Part shown: positions 48,859 through 61,200 of the stretch, one piece after another
Layout of the letters: every line of letters starts with the position of its first letter
Position numbering within the stretch: the stretch's first letter is position 1
NCBI GenBank assembly: GCA_903949285.1
Contig: CAJAYT010000017.1
Location: 1-64,000, forward strand
Length of the DNA: 64,000 nt
Source of the DNA: an uncultured Burkholderiales bacterium
Lineage (GTDB): Bacteria; Pseudomonadota; Gammaproteobacteria; Burkholderiales; Burkholderiaceae_C
Reading direction: 5' to 3'
Made by a program: the position numbers and the translations under genes
Notes under the pieces: model-generated
What the model was told of the DNA's origin: nothing
Database searches by the model: none
What the model saw: only the letters and a program-made list of their open reading frames with translations

Positions 48859-51156
48859 TCAGGCCTTTTCGTTGTTTAGAAGCGATATGTTACTCGGCTT
48901 TTGGGCCTGCAGGGAAATGGATACTTTTGCCCCCATCACCGCCCCATGCTCTTCAATATTTCGAATCTCAATTCTCGCATTGTGCTCATCTGCAATTTTC
49001 TTGACCACAGCCAAGCCGAGCCCAGTTCCCTTAACCTTAGTGGTCACATACGGCTCAAAGGCACGCTGAAGTACAGACTCAGCAAAGCCTGGGCCGGTAT
49101 CGGAGACTGTCATCCGGACTCGGTTGGAGCGCTCTCGCCACTCCGTTTGTATCACAACCTGTGGAGACTCAGAGGTCTCGCTTGCGTCTTGCGCATTTTG
49201 CAATAAATTGTGAATCACTTGCCTAAGGAGTTGTTCATCACCCCAAATAAGGGGGCATTTTGCATCAAAGTTTGATTTTATGATAACCCGGTCATTCCCG
49301 GCCTCATAAAGATTCAAAACATCTTTAATCACCAGATTCAAGTCTATGGGTTTTAGCTCAGCTTGCGGCATACGCCCAAACTCACGGAACTCATTCACCA
49401 ACCTCTTCATTGCGTCAACCTGATCAACAATCGTTTTGACGGACTTGGTTAAGAGCGCCTGCTCGGCGGCATCAACCTTGCCGTGTAATTTAGCGGCTAG
49501 TCTCTCCGCGGACAGTTGGATCGGGGTCAAAGGATTCTTTATCTCATGGGCCAAGCGCTTGGCCACTTCACCCCAGGCCTGTGTTCGTTGGGCGGAGATG
49601 ATTTCCGAAATATCATCAAACACCAAAAGCCAATCCGAATTAGGCAACACTGCTCCGCGAGCAACAAATGTAACAGCGCCACCAGAATCCCCCATGCTGA
49701 GCGCAGCGGGCTCCGCCGATCCGGGAGGCACGAACTCAAATGAGTCTTGCCAGTGATCCAAATCCTGAGCCATCCGGTCGTTTACAAAATTCTCGAACTG
49801 CTGAATAACAGGACCAACAAACGTAGCAATTTCTTGTATCTCATGTACGTTGTGGTGCAAATACCCTGCGAGTGGCACCTTCAAAATACGGGTCGCGCCT
49901 GGATTGGCAGAGAGCAGTTCACCACTCGATCGCATCACCATGACCCCTGCGGTTAAATTATCCAAAATCGTCTGCAAATTGGCTCTGGCCAAATTCACTT
50001 GATCCATACTCCCTTGCACAGCAGATCTGGAGTTCGCGAGTTGCTCGGTCATGTCTGCAAAAGCTCTTGTCAAACCGTCTAACTCGTTGCGCCCCTCTAG
50101 CACCTGCTTAGGGCTCAAGTCCCCTGCGGCAACATCGCGCACCCCCATAGCGAGCACGAGTAACGGTCTCGCCAATTGATTGCCCAAAATAGCTGCTAAT
50201 AAAACAGCGCCAAACACAGCCAAAAACAAAGTCAGCGTCAATGTACCGATATACATCCGCTTGAGTCCGTCCCTGGCAATTGCTCTTTCTTGATACTCTC
50301 GGTTGGCCTCAAGCACAGCCAATGCGTTACTCACCAAATTACTTGGTAGATTTTGCGTAACTTGCAAAACCATTTGCTCGGGCTTAATTCTGATCTTATT
50401 GACTGTTACCAAGACCAATACCTTGACTCTGGGCACGATACCTGTTCCGGCAAGTCCTTCCTCCAACCCCTCCACGCGCCAGGTGTATCCCTCCGCTTTA
50501 ACTCGCTTCATCTCCAGGGCATTGGGGGGCTCTGGAAATAAATCGTATTTAGAAGCACCCACGCTTGCAACCGGTTTTAATTCATCAGACCAAAGCACCA
50601 CATCCTCAGCGTTACTCAACTCTCTAATTTTTTCCAAGTTGGGGACCTCTGCGGTCTCGTTCACACTCACATTCGCAAGAAGTGAGGAGGCGCTCTTGAC
50701 TTTGTTGCTTAAGTCTTGCGATAAGTTATCAATCGTTGCACGACCTAAATTTAATCCTGCATCTAAGGCACCCTCGACTTTGACGTCAAACCATGACTCA
50801 ATCGAGCGAGACACGAATTGATAAGAGACTGTATAAATGAGTATTCCAGGCACAATGCCTATAAGCGCAAAAATTGCAGCCAACTTAAGCAAAAGGCGAC
50901 TCCCGAACTTGCCCGCCCTCAGTCGTTGAACCAACCTTACCCCGGCCCACCCAATCACAAGGAGTAAACCTGCAGCGACTACAGAATTGAGAGTAAATAG
51001 TAACTCGTAGTTTTGCTCGTAGAGCTCCCACTTTTGAGTAGCCTGGGTTAGCAAGAAAAGGAGCACTAGCGACAAAGCCAATACGGCAAAGATCACCACA
51101 CCCAACGCCCAACCCATGCGCTTTTGATTAAAGCGCTGTAGACCTAGATTAATCAT
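48859..51156 (-). CDS. ntrY: NtrY-like sensor histidine kinase
   Basis: The 765-residue protein has N-terminal membrane helices (residues ~15-35, ~45-60, ~90-110, ~300-325) with an extracytoplasmic loop between the last two. A HAMP segment follows (GNQLARPLLVLAMGVRDVAAGDLS), then a PAS domain, the phospho-accepting His in LAHEIKNPLTPIQLSAERL, and an ATPase domain with NLLQNAQDA and GLGLAVVKK. It senses an unknown signal, often linked to nitrogen or redox. It overlaps the DUF4390 gene by 4 bases. Confidence 0.93.
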   Translation of the reverse strand: MINLGLQRFNQKRMGWALGVVIFAVLALSLVLLFLLTQATQKWELYEQNYELLFTLNSVVAAGLLLVIGWAGVRLVQRLRAGKFGSRLLLKLAAIFALIGIVPGILIYTVSYQFVSRSIESWFDVKVEGALDAGLNLGRATIDNLSQDLSNKVKSASSLLANVSVNETAEVPNLEKIRELSNAEDVVLWSDELKPVASVGASKYDLFPEPPNALEMKRVKAEGYTWRVEGLEEGLAGTGIVPRVKVLVLVTVNKIRIKPEQMVLQVTQNLPSNLVSNALAVLEANREYQERAIARDGLKRMYIGTLTLTLFLAVFGAVLLAAILGNQLARPLLVLAMGVRDVAAGDLSPKQVLEGRNELDGLTRAFADMTEQLANSRSAVQGSMDQVNLARANLQTILDNLTAGVMVMRSSGELLSANPGATRILKVPLAGYLHHNVHEIQEIATFVGPVIQQFENFVNDRMAQDLDHWQDSFEFVPPGSAEPAALSMGDSGGAVTFVARGAVLPNSDWLLVFDDISEIISAQRTQAWGEVAKRLAHEIKNPLTPIQLSAERLAAKLHGKVDAAEQALLTKSVKTIVDQVDAMKRLVNEFREFGRMPQAELKPIDLNLVIKDVLNLYEAGNDRVIIKSNFDAKCPLIWGDEQLLRQVIHNLLQNAQDASETSESPQVVIQTEWRERSNRVRMTVSDTGPGFAESVLQRAFEPYVTTKVKGTGLGLAVVKKIADEHNARIEIRNIEEHGAVMGAKVSISLQAQKPSNISLLNNEKA

Positions 51157-51818
51157 TCGTTAGCATCAATGACCAAACGCTGTGAGCGAGTAAAGCTAAG
51201 CGCCCACTCTGAGTCGCCTATGGCGCCCATTTGCAAAGGTCTGGGCAGTTGGGATAGATCCAGGCGGAAGTTAAAGTTATAGTGATACTTTCCACCTGTC
51301 TCAATTTGCTGGCGCTCAGCGATCTTCCACCGCGTTACCCGCTTGACCATGGCTAGGGCTTCTGTGAGCGTATCAAAGCTTTGTCCCATCGCAACACCTA
51401 AGCCCGTGTTAGAGATGGGTTGGGAGGAGATATAGATTTTCCAGCGCCGGGTTAAAGGTTGGTAACTCAGCCTCATATGGCGTTCGTTATGCGTCACAAC
51501 CTTATCGCTCCAGTACCAGCGGTCTTTTAAAACATCCACCTCTGCTATAAAAAATAAGGGCACTCCCTTGTTTAATGCATCTTCGACACCAATAGGCAAG
51601 TCAAAATCAAAGGTTGATTGAAGGAAATAACCGTCCTCCTCCGCACGGACACCAAAGTCCCCGGTCTGCAAAGTTTGCTGGGCATGACTTACCACGTGCA
51701 GAACCATCCCTAGCACCAGAACCAAGACGCGCAAAAGCCAGTAACACGCGCGACTCAGATCCAAAAACTGGGGACTATTTCTTTTGCAATAAGGCGTAGA
51801 AGAATCCGTCATGATCAT
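51153..51818 (-). CDS. DUF4390 family protein
   Basis: The 221-residue protein has a signal-type helix near residues 26-44 (ACYWLLRVLVLVLGMVLHVVSHA) and a mixed beta region with QSTFDFDLPIGVEDALNKGVPLFFIAEVDVLKDRWYW. DUF4390 is a family of unknown function nearly always found between rsmB and ntrY in this order. The start overlaps the end of rsmB by 44 bases if 51818 is used; 51812 is an alternative. Confidence 0.85.
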   Translation of the reverse strand: MIMTDSSTPYCKRNSPQFLDLSRACYWLLRVLVLVLGMVLHVVSHAQQTLQTGDFGVRAEEDGYFLQSTFDFDLPIGVEDALNKGVPLFFIAEVDVLKDRWYWSDKVVTHNERHMRLSYQPLTRRWKIYISSQPISNTGLGVAMGQSFDTLTEALAMVKRVTRWKIAERQQIETGGKYHYNFNFRLDLSQLPRPLQMGAIGDSEWALSFTRSQRLVIDANE

Positions 51819-53175
51819 TCAACTCATTGTCCGTCACCAATGAGCCTTTTCCACCCGCGGTTGGTAGCAAATGCCCGGGTTGAGTGCAGATTACAGCATC
51901 TGTGTTGCGCGTAAGAAACGCTTGGATCTGAAGCTCCCCCTCTTGCTTAAAAATTGAGCAAGTGCAGTATAGTAAATACCCACCCCTTGCAAGAACCTCC
52001 CAACTCTTGGCGAGGAGGCGCTGCTGCATCAATCCAAGCTGCGCGATATCACTTTCTCGGCGCAGCCAGCGGATATCGGGGTGTCGCCTGACAATACCAG
52101 AGGCTGTACAAGGAGCGTCTAGTAGCACGGCGTCAAAGGGCTCATTGTTCCACCAAGCACCCAGATCGGATGCGTCTGCACAGACCACATCTGCATGCAC
52201 CCCTAAGCGCTCACAACTCTCGCGGACTTTGTCGCACCTGGCCTCGTCCACCTCCAAGGCCGTCACCTCCAGACCTGGGTACTCCAACAAATGCGTGGTC
52301 TTTCCCCCTGGTGCCGCGCAGGCATCAAGTACCCTGAGGCGTTGGGGGGTAGGAGTTGCTCCTGAGGAGTCGTCCAAAGATTCCCTCCCGTTAACGACTG
52401 AGGCAGGTGAGTCAATATTTTCAAGGCCTTTGGCATGCAGTGCTTTAACCAACATCTGGGCAGCGAGTTGCGCGCCGGCATCTTGAACTGAACACAGTCC
52501 TGCGTCAAAACCGGGAATGTCATGAACGGGTAGGGGGTGACTGAGCACCAAGCCCTGCTCCCCTTGTTCCGTAAACGCTAAACCCTTTTCTGACCAAGAC
52601 TTAGCCAAATCTGCGCGAGTTGTGCGTGACAAGTTGACCCTTAAGGTCAAAGGAGGCGCTAAATTACCAACCTCAAGAATTCTTTCCCAATCCTTTGGAT
52701 ACTGCTCGCGAACTCTTCTAATCCACCAAGCCGGATAGTTCCACTGTGCCTCGGGCTGGTCATGTACCTCGCGAATTAAAGCATCTCGCTCTCTAAAGAA
52801 ACGTCTCAAACACGCATTGATAAATGGAGCCTGTGCCTTCATGAGTACGTCTCGCTTAGCAGCCTCAACAGCCTGGCTCACAAGCGTGAACTCAGAGTAC
52901 ATAGGTCGATCCACCGAGCTAGCGAGCGCCAAACTCACGCACAACAGTGAATTCGCCGGCTCCTTTGGCGCTTTATTAGCCAACTTCTTAAGTAACGCTC
53001 TTGCAGTGCCTAAACGGCGTAGGGTGTGAAACAAAAGGGACTGTACCCCAGCGCGCATATCGGGGTCTACTAAACTTAAAACTTGCCCTGTTGAGGAGCC
53101 TTGAGTTACATCTTGCAAACAGGCCTGTGTTGCCTGTAACTGTTGCCACAATGGTAGGGATTGAGGCTTGGTCAT
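51775..53175 (-). CDS. rsmB: 16S rRNA (cytosine-967-C5) methyltransferase RsmB
   Basis: The 466-residue protein has an N-terminal NusB-like RNA-binding domain (residues ~1-150). The methyltransferase has the SAM motif VLDACAAPGGKTTHLLE, DAPCTASGIVRRHPDIRW and the catalytic Cys in LLYCTCSIFKQEGE. It methylates C967 of 16S rRNA. A ~20-residue insertion rich in Ser/Gly/Asp (around SPASVVNGRESLDDSSGA) precedes the SAM motif. It heads the rsmB-DUF4390-ntrY-ntrX run. Confidence 0.93.
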   Translation of the reverse strand: MTKPQSLPLWQQLQATQACLQDVTQGSSTGQVLSLVDPDMRAGVQSLLFHTLRRLGTARALLKKLANKAPKEPANSLLCVSLALASSVDRPMYSEFTLVSQAVEAAKRDVLMKAQAPFINACLRRFFRERDALIREVHDQPEAQWNYPAWWIRRVREQYPKDWERILEVGNLAPPLTLRVNLSRTTRADLAKSWSEKGLAFTEQGEQGLVLSHPLPVHDIPGFDAGLCSVQDAGAQLAAQMLVKALHAKGLENIDSPASVVNGRESLDDSSGATPTPQRLRVLDACAAPGGKTTHLLEYPGLEVTALEVDEARCDKVRESCERLGVHADVVCADASDLGAWWNNEPFDAVLLDAPCTASGIVRRHPDIRWLRRESDIAQLGLMQQRLLAKSWEVLARGGYLLYCTCSIFKQEGELQIQAFLTRNTDAVICTQPGHLLPTAGGKGSLVTDNELNDHDGFFYALLQKK

Positions 53176-53206
53176 TAATGGTGCTTAAAGAGTTATAGAA
53201 GGGGGA

Positions 53207-53767
53207 TTAAGTTAAAGTTCTTGCGGGTTTAAATTTCAATAATTTGGCTATCAACACGGCAGGAAACATCGCAATAGCTTGGTTGTATTCATTACTAACT
53301 GTATTGAATTTCTCCAGCTCTGGCTGAAGCAATACGTCAATATCGCTCCAGTTTTTCTTCAGTTCTTCTGGAACTGACAAATAATAAACATCTGGATGAA
53401 CCAAAGCCAACCAGGCGCTCTCGAGTTCTTCGCTGGTTTCAACCAACTCATCTGCGGATTTAGGCAACAAGGGATGCTCATGCATACGAGCCATCGCCAT
53501 TGCAGCGTGGTTTGCACACACTTGAAGCCGAGTCCAAAGACTGGCCCCCAACTCAGGCGCTACGCTCGCCCTCCATCCGTTGGTTGCCGTAGCAGCACTG
53601 GTTATTGCCTCTTGAACAAGGTCTTGGTACTTAAAGAGGACGGCCTCTAAAGCAAAATACTGCTGAATGATTTGATTTCGTAATCGAACCAATCGGTTGT
53701 ACGCACCGAGTGACCAAAAAACCAAAACGGCTACACAGCACCAAAACCACCATGCATCAATTAGCAT
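53207..53767 (-). CDS. LemA family protein
   Basis: The start is the ATG at 53767 with AAGGA at good spacing; the longer frame would begin with TTG. The 186-residue protein has an N-terminal membrane helix (AWWFWCCVAVLVFWSLGAYNRLVRLRNQI) continuing into the helical LemA body and the C-terminal FNTVSNEYNQAIAMFPAVLIAKLLKFKPA. LemA proteins are membrane-anchored helical bundles of unclear function. It precedes rsmB by 31 bases. Confidence 0.85.
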   Translation of the reverse strand: MLIDAWWFWCCVAVLVFWSLGAYNRLVRLRNQIIQQYFALEAVLFKYQDLVQEAITSAATATNGWRASVAPELGASLWTRLQVCANHAAMAMARMHEHPLLPKSADELVETSEELESAWLALVHPDVYYLSVPEELKKNWSDIDVLLQPELEKFNTVSNEYNQAIAMFPAVLIAKLLKFKPARTLT

Positions 53768-53834
53768 GAACAATCCTTTGAAAGATTAGCTTGCACTACC
53801 CTTAATCGTTATGCTCGACTTGTTCGGCACAGAA

Positions 53835-53880
53835 AGAAAAGGGCGGCCACCAGTTTATCAACTTTAGGCTACCCTTTTCT
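53835..53880 (-). terminator. rpoC terminator
   Basis: AGAAAAGGG plus GCC pairs with GGC plus CCCTTTTCT with a small internal loop. On the minus strand the stem is followed by TTTC-rich sequence. It sits about 60 bases past the rpoC stop and would end the rplJL-rpoBC transcript. Confidence 0.75.
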
Positions 53881-53938
53881 AATTTTGGAGAGGTTGTCCA
53901 CCCGCTCCAATTTCAGCTAAGACTGAGTGACTTGCGCT

Positions 53939-56900
53939 TTACTCGGATGCAGCACCCTCTTGGCTGCTAGACTCCGCGTGAGTCGCCTCATGTCCTTCAC
54001 CTGGCTCAGCGGTCGCCTCAGCCAACTCTGCAGCCTCTGCGTCGGAGATCGCTCTGCGCTCTGCCTCGTCCATAGCGTCCTTCACCTTGCGAGCTTGGTG
54101 GTATGCCATACCAGAGCCAGCTGGGATCAATCGACCGACGATAACGTTCTCTTTCAGTCCACGCAACTCGTCGCGCTTGCCCATGATGGCAGCCTCGGTC
54201 AATACGCGAGTTGTTTCTTGGAATGATGCTGCACTGATGAAACTGTCTGTAGACAAAGAAGCCTTTGTAATACCTAACAACAAGTTGCTGTAAGTAGCTG
54301 GCATTTTGCCCTCAGCAAGTAACGCTTCATTGATATTGAGTATCTCAGAGCGCTCCACTTGTTCACCGTTAATGTAATTCGCGTCGCCTTGGTTCTCAAC
54401 AACTACGCGTCTTAACATCTGACGAACAATCACTTCAATGTGCTTGTCGTTAATCTTCACGCCCTGCAAACGGTAAACGTCCTGGACTTCGTCAACGATG
54501 TAGCGTGCCAGCTCTTCCATGCCAAGCAAGCGCAAAATGTCTTGTGGATCGGCCGGTCCGTCGACAATACTTTCGCCTTTGTTGACAACCTGACCTTCGT
54601 GCACAACAATGTTTTTCTCTTTGGGAACGAGTTCCTCGTGAACACCGCCGTCTGGGTCCGTAATCTGCAGGCGAACCTTACCTTTGGTTTCCTTACCAAA
54701 GGAGACTGTTCCTGTGATCTCAGCCAAGATACCTTTGTCTTTAGGTGTTCTTGCTTCAAAGAGTTCAGCAACACGCGGTAGACCACCCGTAATATCTCGG
54801 GTCTTTTGACCTTCAATTGGAATACGCGCCAACACCTCGCCAGGACCTACATCCTGTCCATCGCGAACTTGGATCAACGCGCCAACTTGGAAGCCAATCG
54901 TTACAGAGTGATCTGTTCCTGGGATTTTGACTTCCTTGCCTGAAGCATCAATCAACTTAACCTGTGGTCGAACACTCTTCGTAGAGCCGCGGCGTTTAGG
55001 ATCGATAACCACCAAAGTGGATAGACCCGTCACTTCATCCAACTGCTTAGCAACAGTCAAGCCTTCTTCAACATTCTCAAACTGTACTTGACCAGCAAAC
55101 TCAGTGATAACGGGACGCGTCAATGGATCCCAGTTCGCCAATATTGCACCGGCCTTGATGCTTTGGTCGGCTTTGACCGACAAAATTGCACCGTAAGGCA
55201 CCTTGTGACGCTCACGCTCACGACCATTATCATCATGAATGATCACCTCGCCTGAACGAGAGATCACAACCAACTCTTTCTTGCTGTTGGTCACATAACG
55301 CATAGTGGCGTTAAAGCCAATAGTACCGTTCGATTTAGCCTCTACGCTGGACGCAATGGCTGCACGCGATGCAGCACCACCAATGTGGAATGTACGCATC
55401 GTAAGCTGTGTGCCAGGCTCGCCAATCGACTGAGCTGCAATCACACCGACTGCCTCCCCGACGTTGATCAAACCTCCGCGACCCAAATCTCGGCCATAAC
55501 ATTTTGCACAAAGTCCGAAACGTGTTTCGCAGTTGAGTGCTGTACGAACTTTAACCTCATCGACACCCAAAGATTCGATGAGATCAATATTGTCTTCATC
55601 AAGCATCTCGCCTGTTGCAACAATAACGCTGCGTGTTTCGGGATTCAGCACATCTTCCACTGCTGTGCGTCCAAGCACTCGGTCACGCAATGACTCAATT
55701 ACCTCACCACCCTCTACGATGGCTCTCATGAGTTGTCCGTTGTGCGTACCGCAGTCGACTTCGGTGACAACCAAATCTTGGGTCACATCCACGAGACGAC
55801 GTGTTAAGTAACCTGAGTTGGCAGTCTTAAGCGCTGTATCGGCCAAGCCTTTACGTGCACCGTGCGTAGAAATAAAGTACTGAAGAACGTTCAATCCTTC
55901 GCGGAAGTTTGCAGTGATTGGGGTTTCAATGATCGAGCCATCAGGCTTGGCCATCAATCCACGCATACCAGCCAACTGTCTGATTTGAGCTGCAGAACCA
56001 CGCGCACCTGAGTCCGCCATCATGTAAATGGAGTTAAATGACTCTTGCTCAACTTCGTTGTTATGACGATCGATCGTCTTTTCTTTACGAAGCTGATCCA
56101 TCATCACTTTGGACACTGCGTCACCCGCCTTGCCCCAAATATCCACCACTTTGTTGTAGCGCTCACCAGACGTTACCAAGCCCGATACGTACTGCTGTTC
56201 GATGTCCTTGACTTCTTTCTCAGCGTCCTCAATGATTTGATGCTTCTCGTGCGGCACCAACATATCATCAATTGCGATGGAGATACCAGCACGGGTCGCT
56301 AAACGGAAACCGTTTTGCAAAAGCTTGTCAGCAAATACCACTGTCTCTTTCAATCCGCATTTACGGAAAGAAGTATTGATCAGCTTGGAGATCTCTTTCT
56401 TCTTAAGCGCTTTGTTCAGGTTGCTAAAAGGCAGGCCCTTTGGCAATATCTCTGAGAGCAATGCGCGTCCAGCCGTGGTCTCAACCACTGAGGCGTGCGA
56501 TACAAATTCACCCGTCTCTTTGTCCTTAGTCCACTCTACAAGCCTTACATTGATCTTTGCAGTCAACTCAACCACGCCTGCTTGCAATGCACGCTCAATC
56601 TCCGGAATATCAGCGAAGATCATGCCCTCGCCTTTACCGTTAATACGCTCGCGAGTCGTGTAGTAAAGTCCGAGCACAACGTCTTGAGACGGAACGATTG
56701 AGGGCTCACCGTTGGCAGGGAACAATACGTTATTGGAAGAGAGCATCAAAGTGCGAGCTTCCATTTGCGCCTCAACAGACAACGGAATGTGAACAGCCAT
56801 TTGGTCACCGTCAAAGTCGGCGTTGAAAGCTGAACAAACCAATGGGTGCAACTGAATGGCCTTACCTTCAATCAAAATAGGCTCAAACGCTTGAATACCT

Positions 56901-58189
56901 AAGCGGTGCAAAGTTGGAGCGCGGTTTAAGAGCACTGGGTGCTCTTTAATCACTTCCTCCAAAATATCCCAAACAACAGCCGTACCAGTTTCAACCTCTT
57001 TCTTAGCAGCCTTGATCGTTGTTGCGATTCCCATGGCCTCCAAGCGGGAGAAGATGAAAGGCTTAAAGAGCTCTAAAGCCATCAATTTTGGCAAACCGCA
57101 CTGATGCAACTTCAGTGTCGGTCCAACCGTAATCACAGAACGTCCTGAGTAATCTACGCGCTTACCCAATAAGTTTTGACGGAAGCGACCACTCTTGCCT
57201 TTGATCATGTCTGCCAATGATTTCAGAGCACGTTTGTTGGCGCCTGTCATTGCCTTGCCACGACGACCGTTATCTAGCAATGAATCAACCGCCTCTTGCA
57301 ACATCCGCTTTTCATTACGAGCAATGATCTCAGGTGCGTTCAGTTCTAAGAGCCTACGTAAACGGCTGTTACGGTTAATGACGCGACGGTATAAATCGTT
57401 CAAGTCAGATGTCGCAAAACGACCGCCGTCTAGGGGTACTAATGGACGAAGGTCAGGTGGCAACACTGGTAGCACCGACAAAACCATCCACTCTGGCTTG
57501 ATACCTGATTTCTTGAAAGCCTCGAGAACCTTCAAACGCTTTGAGTTCTTCTTGACTTTTACTTCAGAGCCCGTTAAGTCGCCTCTTAGACGTTCGATTT
57601 CTGAATCTAATTCAATACTCTCTAGCAAATCGCGGACACCTTCTGCGCCCATCTTTGCCACAAACTCGTCGCCGTACTCTTTGATTTTTTCATCATAATC
57701 ATCTTCTGTCATGATGGCGAATTTCTTCAGCGGAGTCATGCCAGGATCGACCACAACATACGCTTCAAAATAAAGCACACGCTCAATATCTCTTAAAGTC
57801 ATATCTAAAACCAAGCCCAAACGGCTTGGCAAAGACTTTAAGAACCAAATATGCGCGCAGGGCGCTGCCAAGTCGATGTGGCCCATACGGTCACGACGAA
57901 CTTTGGTTTGCGTAACTTCAACGCCGCACTTCTCGCAGATGACTCCACGATGCTTTAATCGCTTGTATTTGCCGCATAAGCACTCATAGTCCTTGATAGG
58001 GCCAAAGATTTTTGCGCAAAACAAACCGTCACGCTCGGGCTTGAAGGTTCTGTAGTTAATAGTCTCTGGCTTTTTAACTTCGCCAAATGACCAAGAACGA
58101 ATTTTCTCAGGTGAAGCAAGTCCAATTTTGATGGCATCAAAATGCTCATCTGGTGTGAACTGCTTAAATAGGTCAAGTAATGATTTCAT
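53939..58189 (-). CDS. rpoC: RNA polymerase subunit beta-prime
   Basis: The 1416-residue protein has the zinc-binding [22 protein letters not shown] near residue 70, the absolutely conserved [12 protein letters not shown] with the catalytic Mg ligands, and the second zinc site in [16 protein letters not shown]. It forms most of the active-site cleft. The C-terminus has an Ala/Glu/Ser-rich tail (after residue ~1385). It follows rpoB by 92 bases. Confidence 0.98.
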   Translation of the reverse strand: MKSLLDLFKQFTPDEHFDAIKIGLASPEKIRSWSFGEVKKPETINYRTFKPERDGLFCAKIFGPIKDYECLCGKYKRLKHRGVICEKCGVEVTQTKVRRDRMGHIDLAAPCAHIWFLKSLPSRLGLVLDMTLRDIERVLYFEAYVVVDPGMTPLKKFAIMTEDDYDEKIKEYGDEFVAKMGAEGVRDLLESIELDSEIERLRGDLTGSEVKVKKNSKRLKVLEAFKKSGIKPEWMVLSVLPVLPPDLRPLVPLDGGRFATSDLNDLYRRVINRNSRLRRLLELNAPEIIARNEKRMLQEAVDSLLDNGRRGKAMTGANKRALKSLADMIKGKSGRFRQNLLGKRVDYSGRSVITVGPTLKLHQCGLPKLMALELFKPFIFSRLEAMGIATTIKAAKKEVETGTAVVWDILEEVIKEHPVLLNRAPTLHRLGIQAFEPILIEGKAIQLHPLVCSAFNADFDGDQMAVHIPLSVEAQMEARTLMLSSNNVLFPANGEPSIVPSQDVVLGLYYTTRERINGKGEGMIFADIPEIERALQAGVVELTAKINVRLVEWTKDKETGEFVSHASVVETTAGRALLSEILPKGLPFSNLNKALKKKEISKLINTSFRKCGLKETVVFADKLLQNGFRLATRAGISIAIDDMLVPHEKHQIIEDAEKEVKDIEQQYVSGLVTSGERYNKVVDIWGKAGDAVSKVMMDQLRKEKTIDRHNNEVEQESFNSIYMMADSGARGSAAQIRQLAGMRGLMAKPDGSIIETPITANFREGLNVLQYFISTHGARKGLADTALKTANSGYLTRRLVDVTQDLVVTEVDCGTHNGQLMRAIVEGGEVIESLRDRVLGRTAVEDVLNPETRSVIVATGEMLDEDNIDLIESLGVDEVKVRTALNCETRFGLCAKCYGRDLGRGGLINVGEAVGVIAAQSIGEPGTQLTMRTFHIGGAASRAAIASSVEAKSNGTIGFNATMRYVTNSKKELVVISRSGEVIIHDDNGRERERHKVPYGAILSVKADQSIKAGAILANWDPLTRPVITEFAGQVQFENVEEGLTVAKQLDEVTGLSTLVVIDPKRRGSTKSVRPQVKLIDASGKEVKIPGTDHSVTIGFQVGALIQVRDGQDVGPGEVLARIPIEGQKTRDITGGLPRVAELFEARTPKDKGILAEITGTVSFGKETKGKVRLQITDPDGGVHEELVPKEKNIVVHEGQVVNKGESIVDGPADPQDILRLLGMEELARYIVDEVQDVYRLQGVKINDKHIEVIVRQMLRRVVVENQGDANYINGEQVERSEILNINEALLAEGKMPATYSNLLLGITKASLSTDSFISAASFQETTRVLTEAAIMGKRDELRGLKENVIVGRLIPAGSGMAYHQARKVKDAMDEAERRAISDAEAAELAEATAEPGEGHEATHAESSSQEGAASE

Positions 58190-58281
58190 AAGATTTTTTC
58201 CATTTCTGTATCAGAGGAGAACCCGCCCTTAGATCCAACTCAAACCGAGTTAGACCTAGGTGCGGTGCTCAGCAATTCGGT

Positions 58282-61200
58282 TTAAGAACGCTCCAACTCA
58301 ATATCAATACCTAGCGAACGAATTTCCTTCACGAGCACATTAAACGACTCTGGCATTCCAGCCTCAATCGCATGCTCTCCTTTAACGATATTTTCATAAA
58401 CCTTAGTACGTCCTTGAACGTCATCCGATTTAACAGTCAACATCTCTTGCAGCGTGTAAGACGCTCCGTAAGCCTCAAGTGCCCACACCTCCATCTCACC
58501 AAAACGCTGACCACCAAATTGAGCTTTACCTCCAAGTGGCTGCTGAGTAACTAAGCTGTATGGTCCAGTTGAACGCGCATGCATCTTGTCATCCACCAAA
58601 TGGTGTAACTTCAATACGTGCATGTACCCAACCGTTACAGGACGCTCAAACGCATCACCGGTGCGACCATCAAAGAGTTGCGCTTGGGTGCGAGTCGGTG
58701 TCAAACCCTTTGTCAGCATTACATCTTCTGGGTAAGCCAGTTTCAACATGGCACGGATTTCTTCTTCTGACGCGCCGTCAAATACCGGCGTAGCAAAAGG
58801 AATACCCAGCGTCAAGTTGTGAGCCATCTCAACCACATCAGCATCACTCAGTTTGTTGAGCTCTTCAATGTGTCCAGAACTGTTGTACAGCGTGTTCATA
58901 AATGTGCGTAACTCAGCGGTCTTGGCCTGCTCTTGCAACATGTTGCCAATGCGTTGACCAATACCCTTTGCAGCCCAGCCCAAATGAACCTCTAAAACCT
59001 GACCCACGTTCATACGTGAAGGAACCCCAAGTGGATTCAACACAATATCAACTGGCGTGCCGTCTTTCATGTAAGGCATGTCTTCAACCGGAACGATCTT
59101 GGAGACCACACCTTTGTTACCGTGGCGGCCGGCCATTTTGTCACCCGGTTGCAAGCGACGTTTAACAGCCAAATAAACCTTGACCATCTTCAGCACGCCC
59201 GCTGGCAACTCATCACCTTGGGTTAATTTCTTGCGCTTCTCCTCAAACGCCAAGTCAAAGCTGTGACGTGTTTGTGCGAGTGCATTTTTGATGCTCTCTA
59301 ACTGAGATGCAATATCCTCGTCTTGAGGACGAATATCAAACCAGTGGAACTTCTCAACGCTTGCCAGGTAAGCCGCATCAATTTTGCTTCCCTTTGCCAG
59401 CTTGTTAGGACCACCGTTTGCAACTTTGCCGTTTAATAGTTTTTCGATACGGCTAAACGCATCGGCTTCAACAATACGCAGCTGATCATTCAAATCCAAA
59501 CGGAAGCGCTTGAGCTCGTCATCAATAATTTGCTGAGCGCGCTTGTCACGCACAATTCCTTCGCGTGTAAAGACCTGGACATCAATCACAGTTCCTTGTG
59601 AGCCTTGATCAACGCGCAGTGAAGTGTCTTTTACGTCACTTGCTTTCTCGCCGAAAATCGCACGCAACAGCTTCTCTTCTGGCGTCAGTGTTGTCTCGCC
59701 CTTAGGCGTAACCTTACCCACCAACACGTCACCGGGTTGCACCTCAGCGCCAACAAAAATGATGCCTGAATCATCTAAACGGTTCAGCTGTGTTTCAGCC
59801 AAGTTTGGAATATCGCGGGAAATCTCCTCGGCACCCAACTTGGTATCACGCGCCATCACAACCAACTCTTCAATATGAATTGAGGTGTAACGATCCTCTG
59901 CCACTACGCGCTCAGAGATCAATATTGAATCTTCAAAGTTATAGCCGTTCCAAGGCATAAATGCGACAAGCATGTTTTGACCTAAGGCCAATTCACCTAT
60001 GTCTGTAGAGGCTCCGTCAGCCACCACGTCACCCTTCGCTAACTTATCGCCTCTTTTAACGATAGGTCTTTGATGGATGTTCGTGTTTTGGTTGGAACGT
60101 TGGTACTTGATCAAGTTGTAGATATCTACGCCAACTTCTCCTGGCTGTGTCTCGTTGTCATTGACACGAACCACAATACGCGTTGCATCGACATAATCAA
60201 CCATACCACCGCGCGTTGCCGTAACGACAGTTCCGGAGTCAATTGCAGCCACTCGCTCAATGCCTGTGCCTACAAATGCTTTTTCGGGACGCAGCACTGG
60301 TACAGCTTGACGCTGCATGTTCGCACCCATCAACGCACGATTAGCATCATCGTGCTCTAAGAATGGCACTAATGAAGCAGCAACTGATACGATCTGAGCA
60401 GGGGACACATCCATGTACTGAATGCGCTCTGCAGAGCAAAGAATGGATTCACCCTTTTCACGAGCAGAAACCAAGTCGCCTGTTAATCGGCCGTCCTTGT
60501 CAAGTGTCGCGTTTGCCTGAGCAATCACGTACTTGCTCTCTTCGATTGCTGACAAATAGTCTATTTGGTTTGTGACTTTAGCATCGCTTACACGGCGGTA
60601 AGGCGTCTCAATAAATCCATAATCATTCAAACGCGCGTAAAGAGCGAGCGAATTGATCAAGCCAATGTTTGGACCTTCTGGAGTTTCAATTGGGCAAACA
60701 CGACCGTAGTGGGTAACGTGCACATCACGCACTTCAAAGCCTGCACGCTCACGCGTTAAACCACCTGGGCCTAATGCTGATACCCGACGCTTGTGAGTGA
60801 TCTCAGACAATGGATTGGTTTGATCCATAAACTGTGACAATTGTGAAGCTCCAAAGAACTCTTTCAAAGCTGCAGAAATTGGCTTAGAGTTGATCAAGTC
60901 GTGAGGCATCAAAGGCTCTTGCTCTGCTTGGCCCAAACGCTCTTTCACTGCTTTCTCAATTCTGGCCAAACCTGTACGGTATTGGTTCTCAGCAAGCTCA
61001 CCCACGCAGCGTACACGACGATTACCCAAGTGGTCGATATCATCGACTTCACCGTTGCCGTTTCTGAGATCTACCAGTATTTTGACGACAGCCAAAATAT
61101 CTTCGTTGGTCAGAACCATCGGGCCTGTACTGTCAGGGCGTCCAACGCGTGCGTTAAATTTCATACGACCAACTCTTGAGAGGTCATAGGTGTCGTTGTT

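Noticed and set aside
50303-50821. 172-codon plus-strand ORF
   Set aside because: It lies antisense inside ntrY, has no Shine-Dalgarno and no recognisable family, and its composition reflects the codon pattern of the opposite strand.
51962-52486. 174-codon plus-strand ORF
   Set aside because: It is a shadow of rsmB, whose motifs are intact on the minus strand.
60750-60900. Possible rifampicin-resistance change in RpoB (Thr in FMDQTNP)
   Set aside because: Thr at this position is normal in betaproteobacterial RpoB as I recall it; the key Asp, His and Ser residues of the pocket are unchanged.
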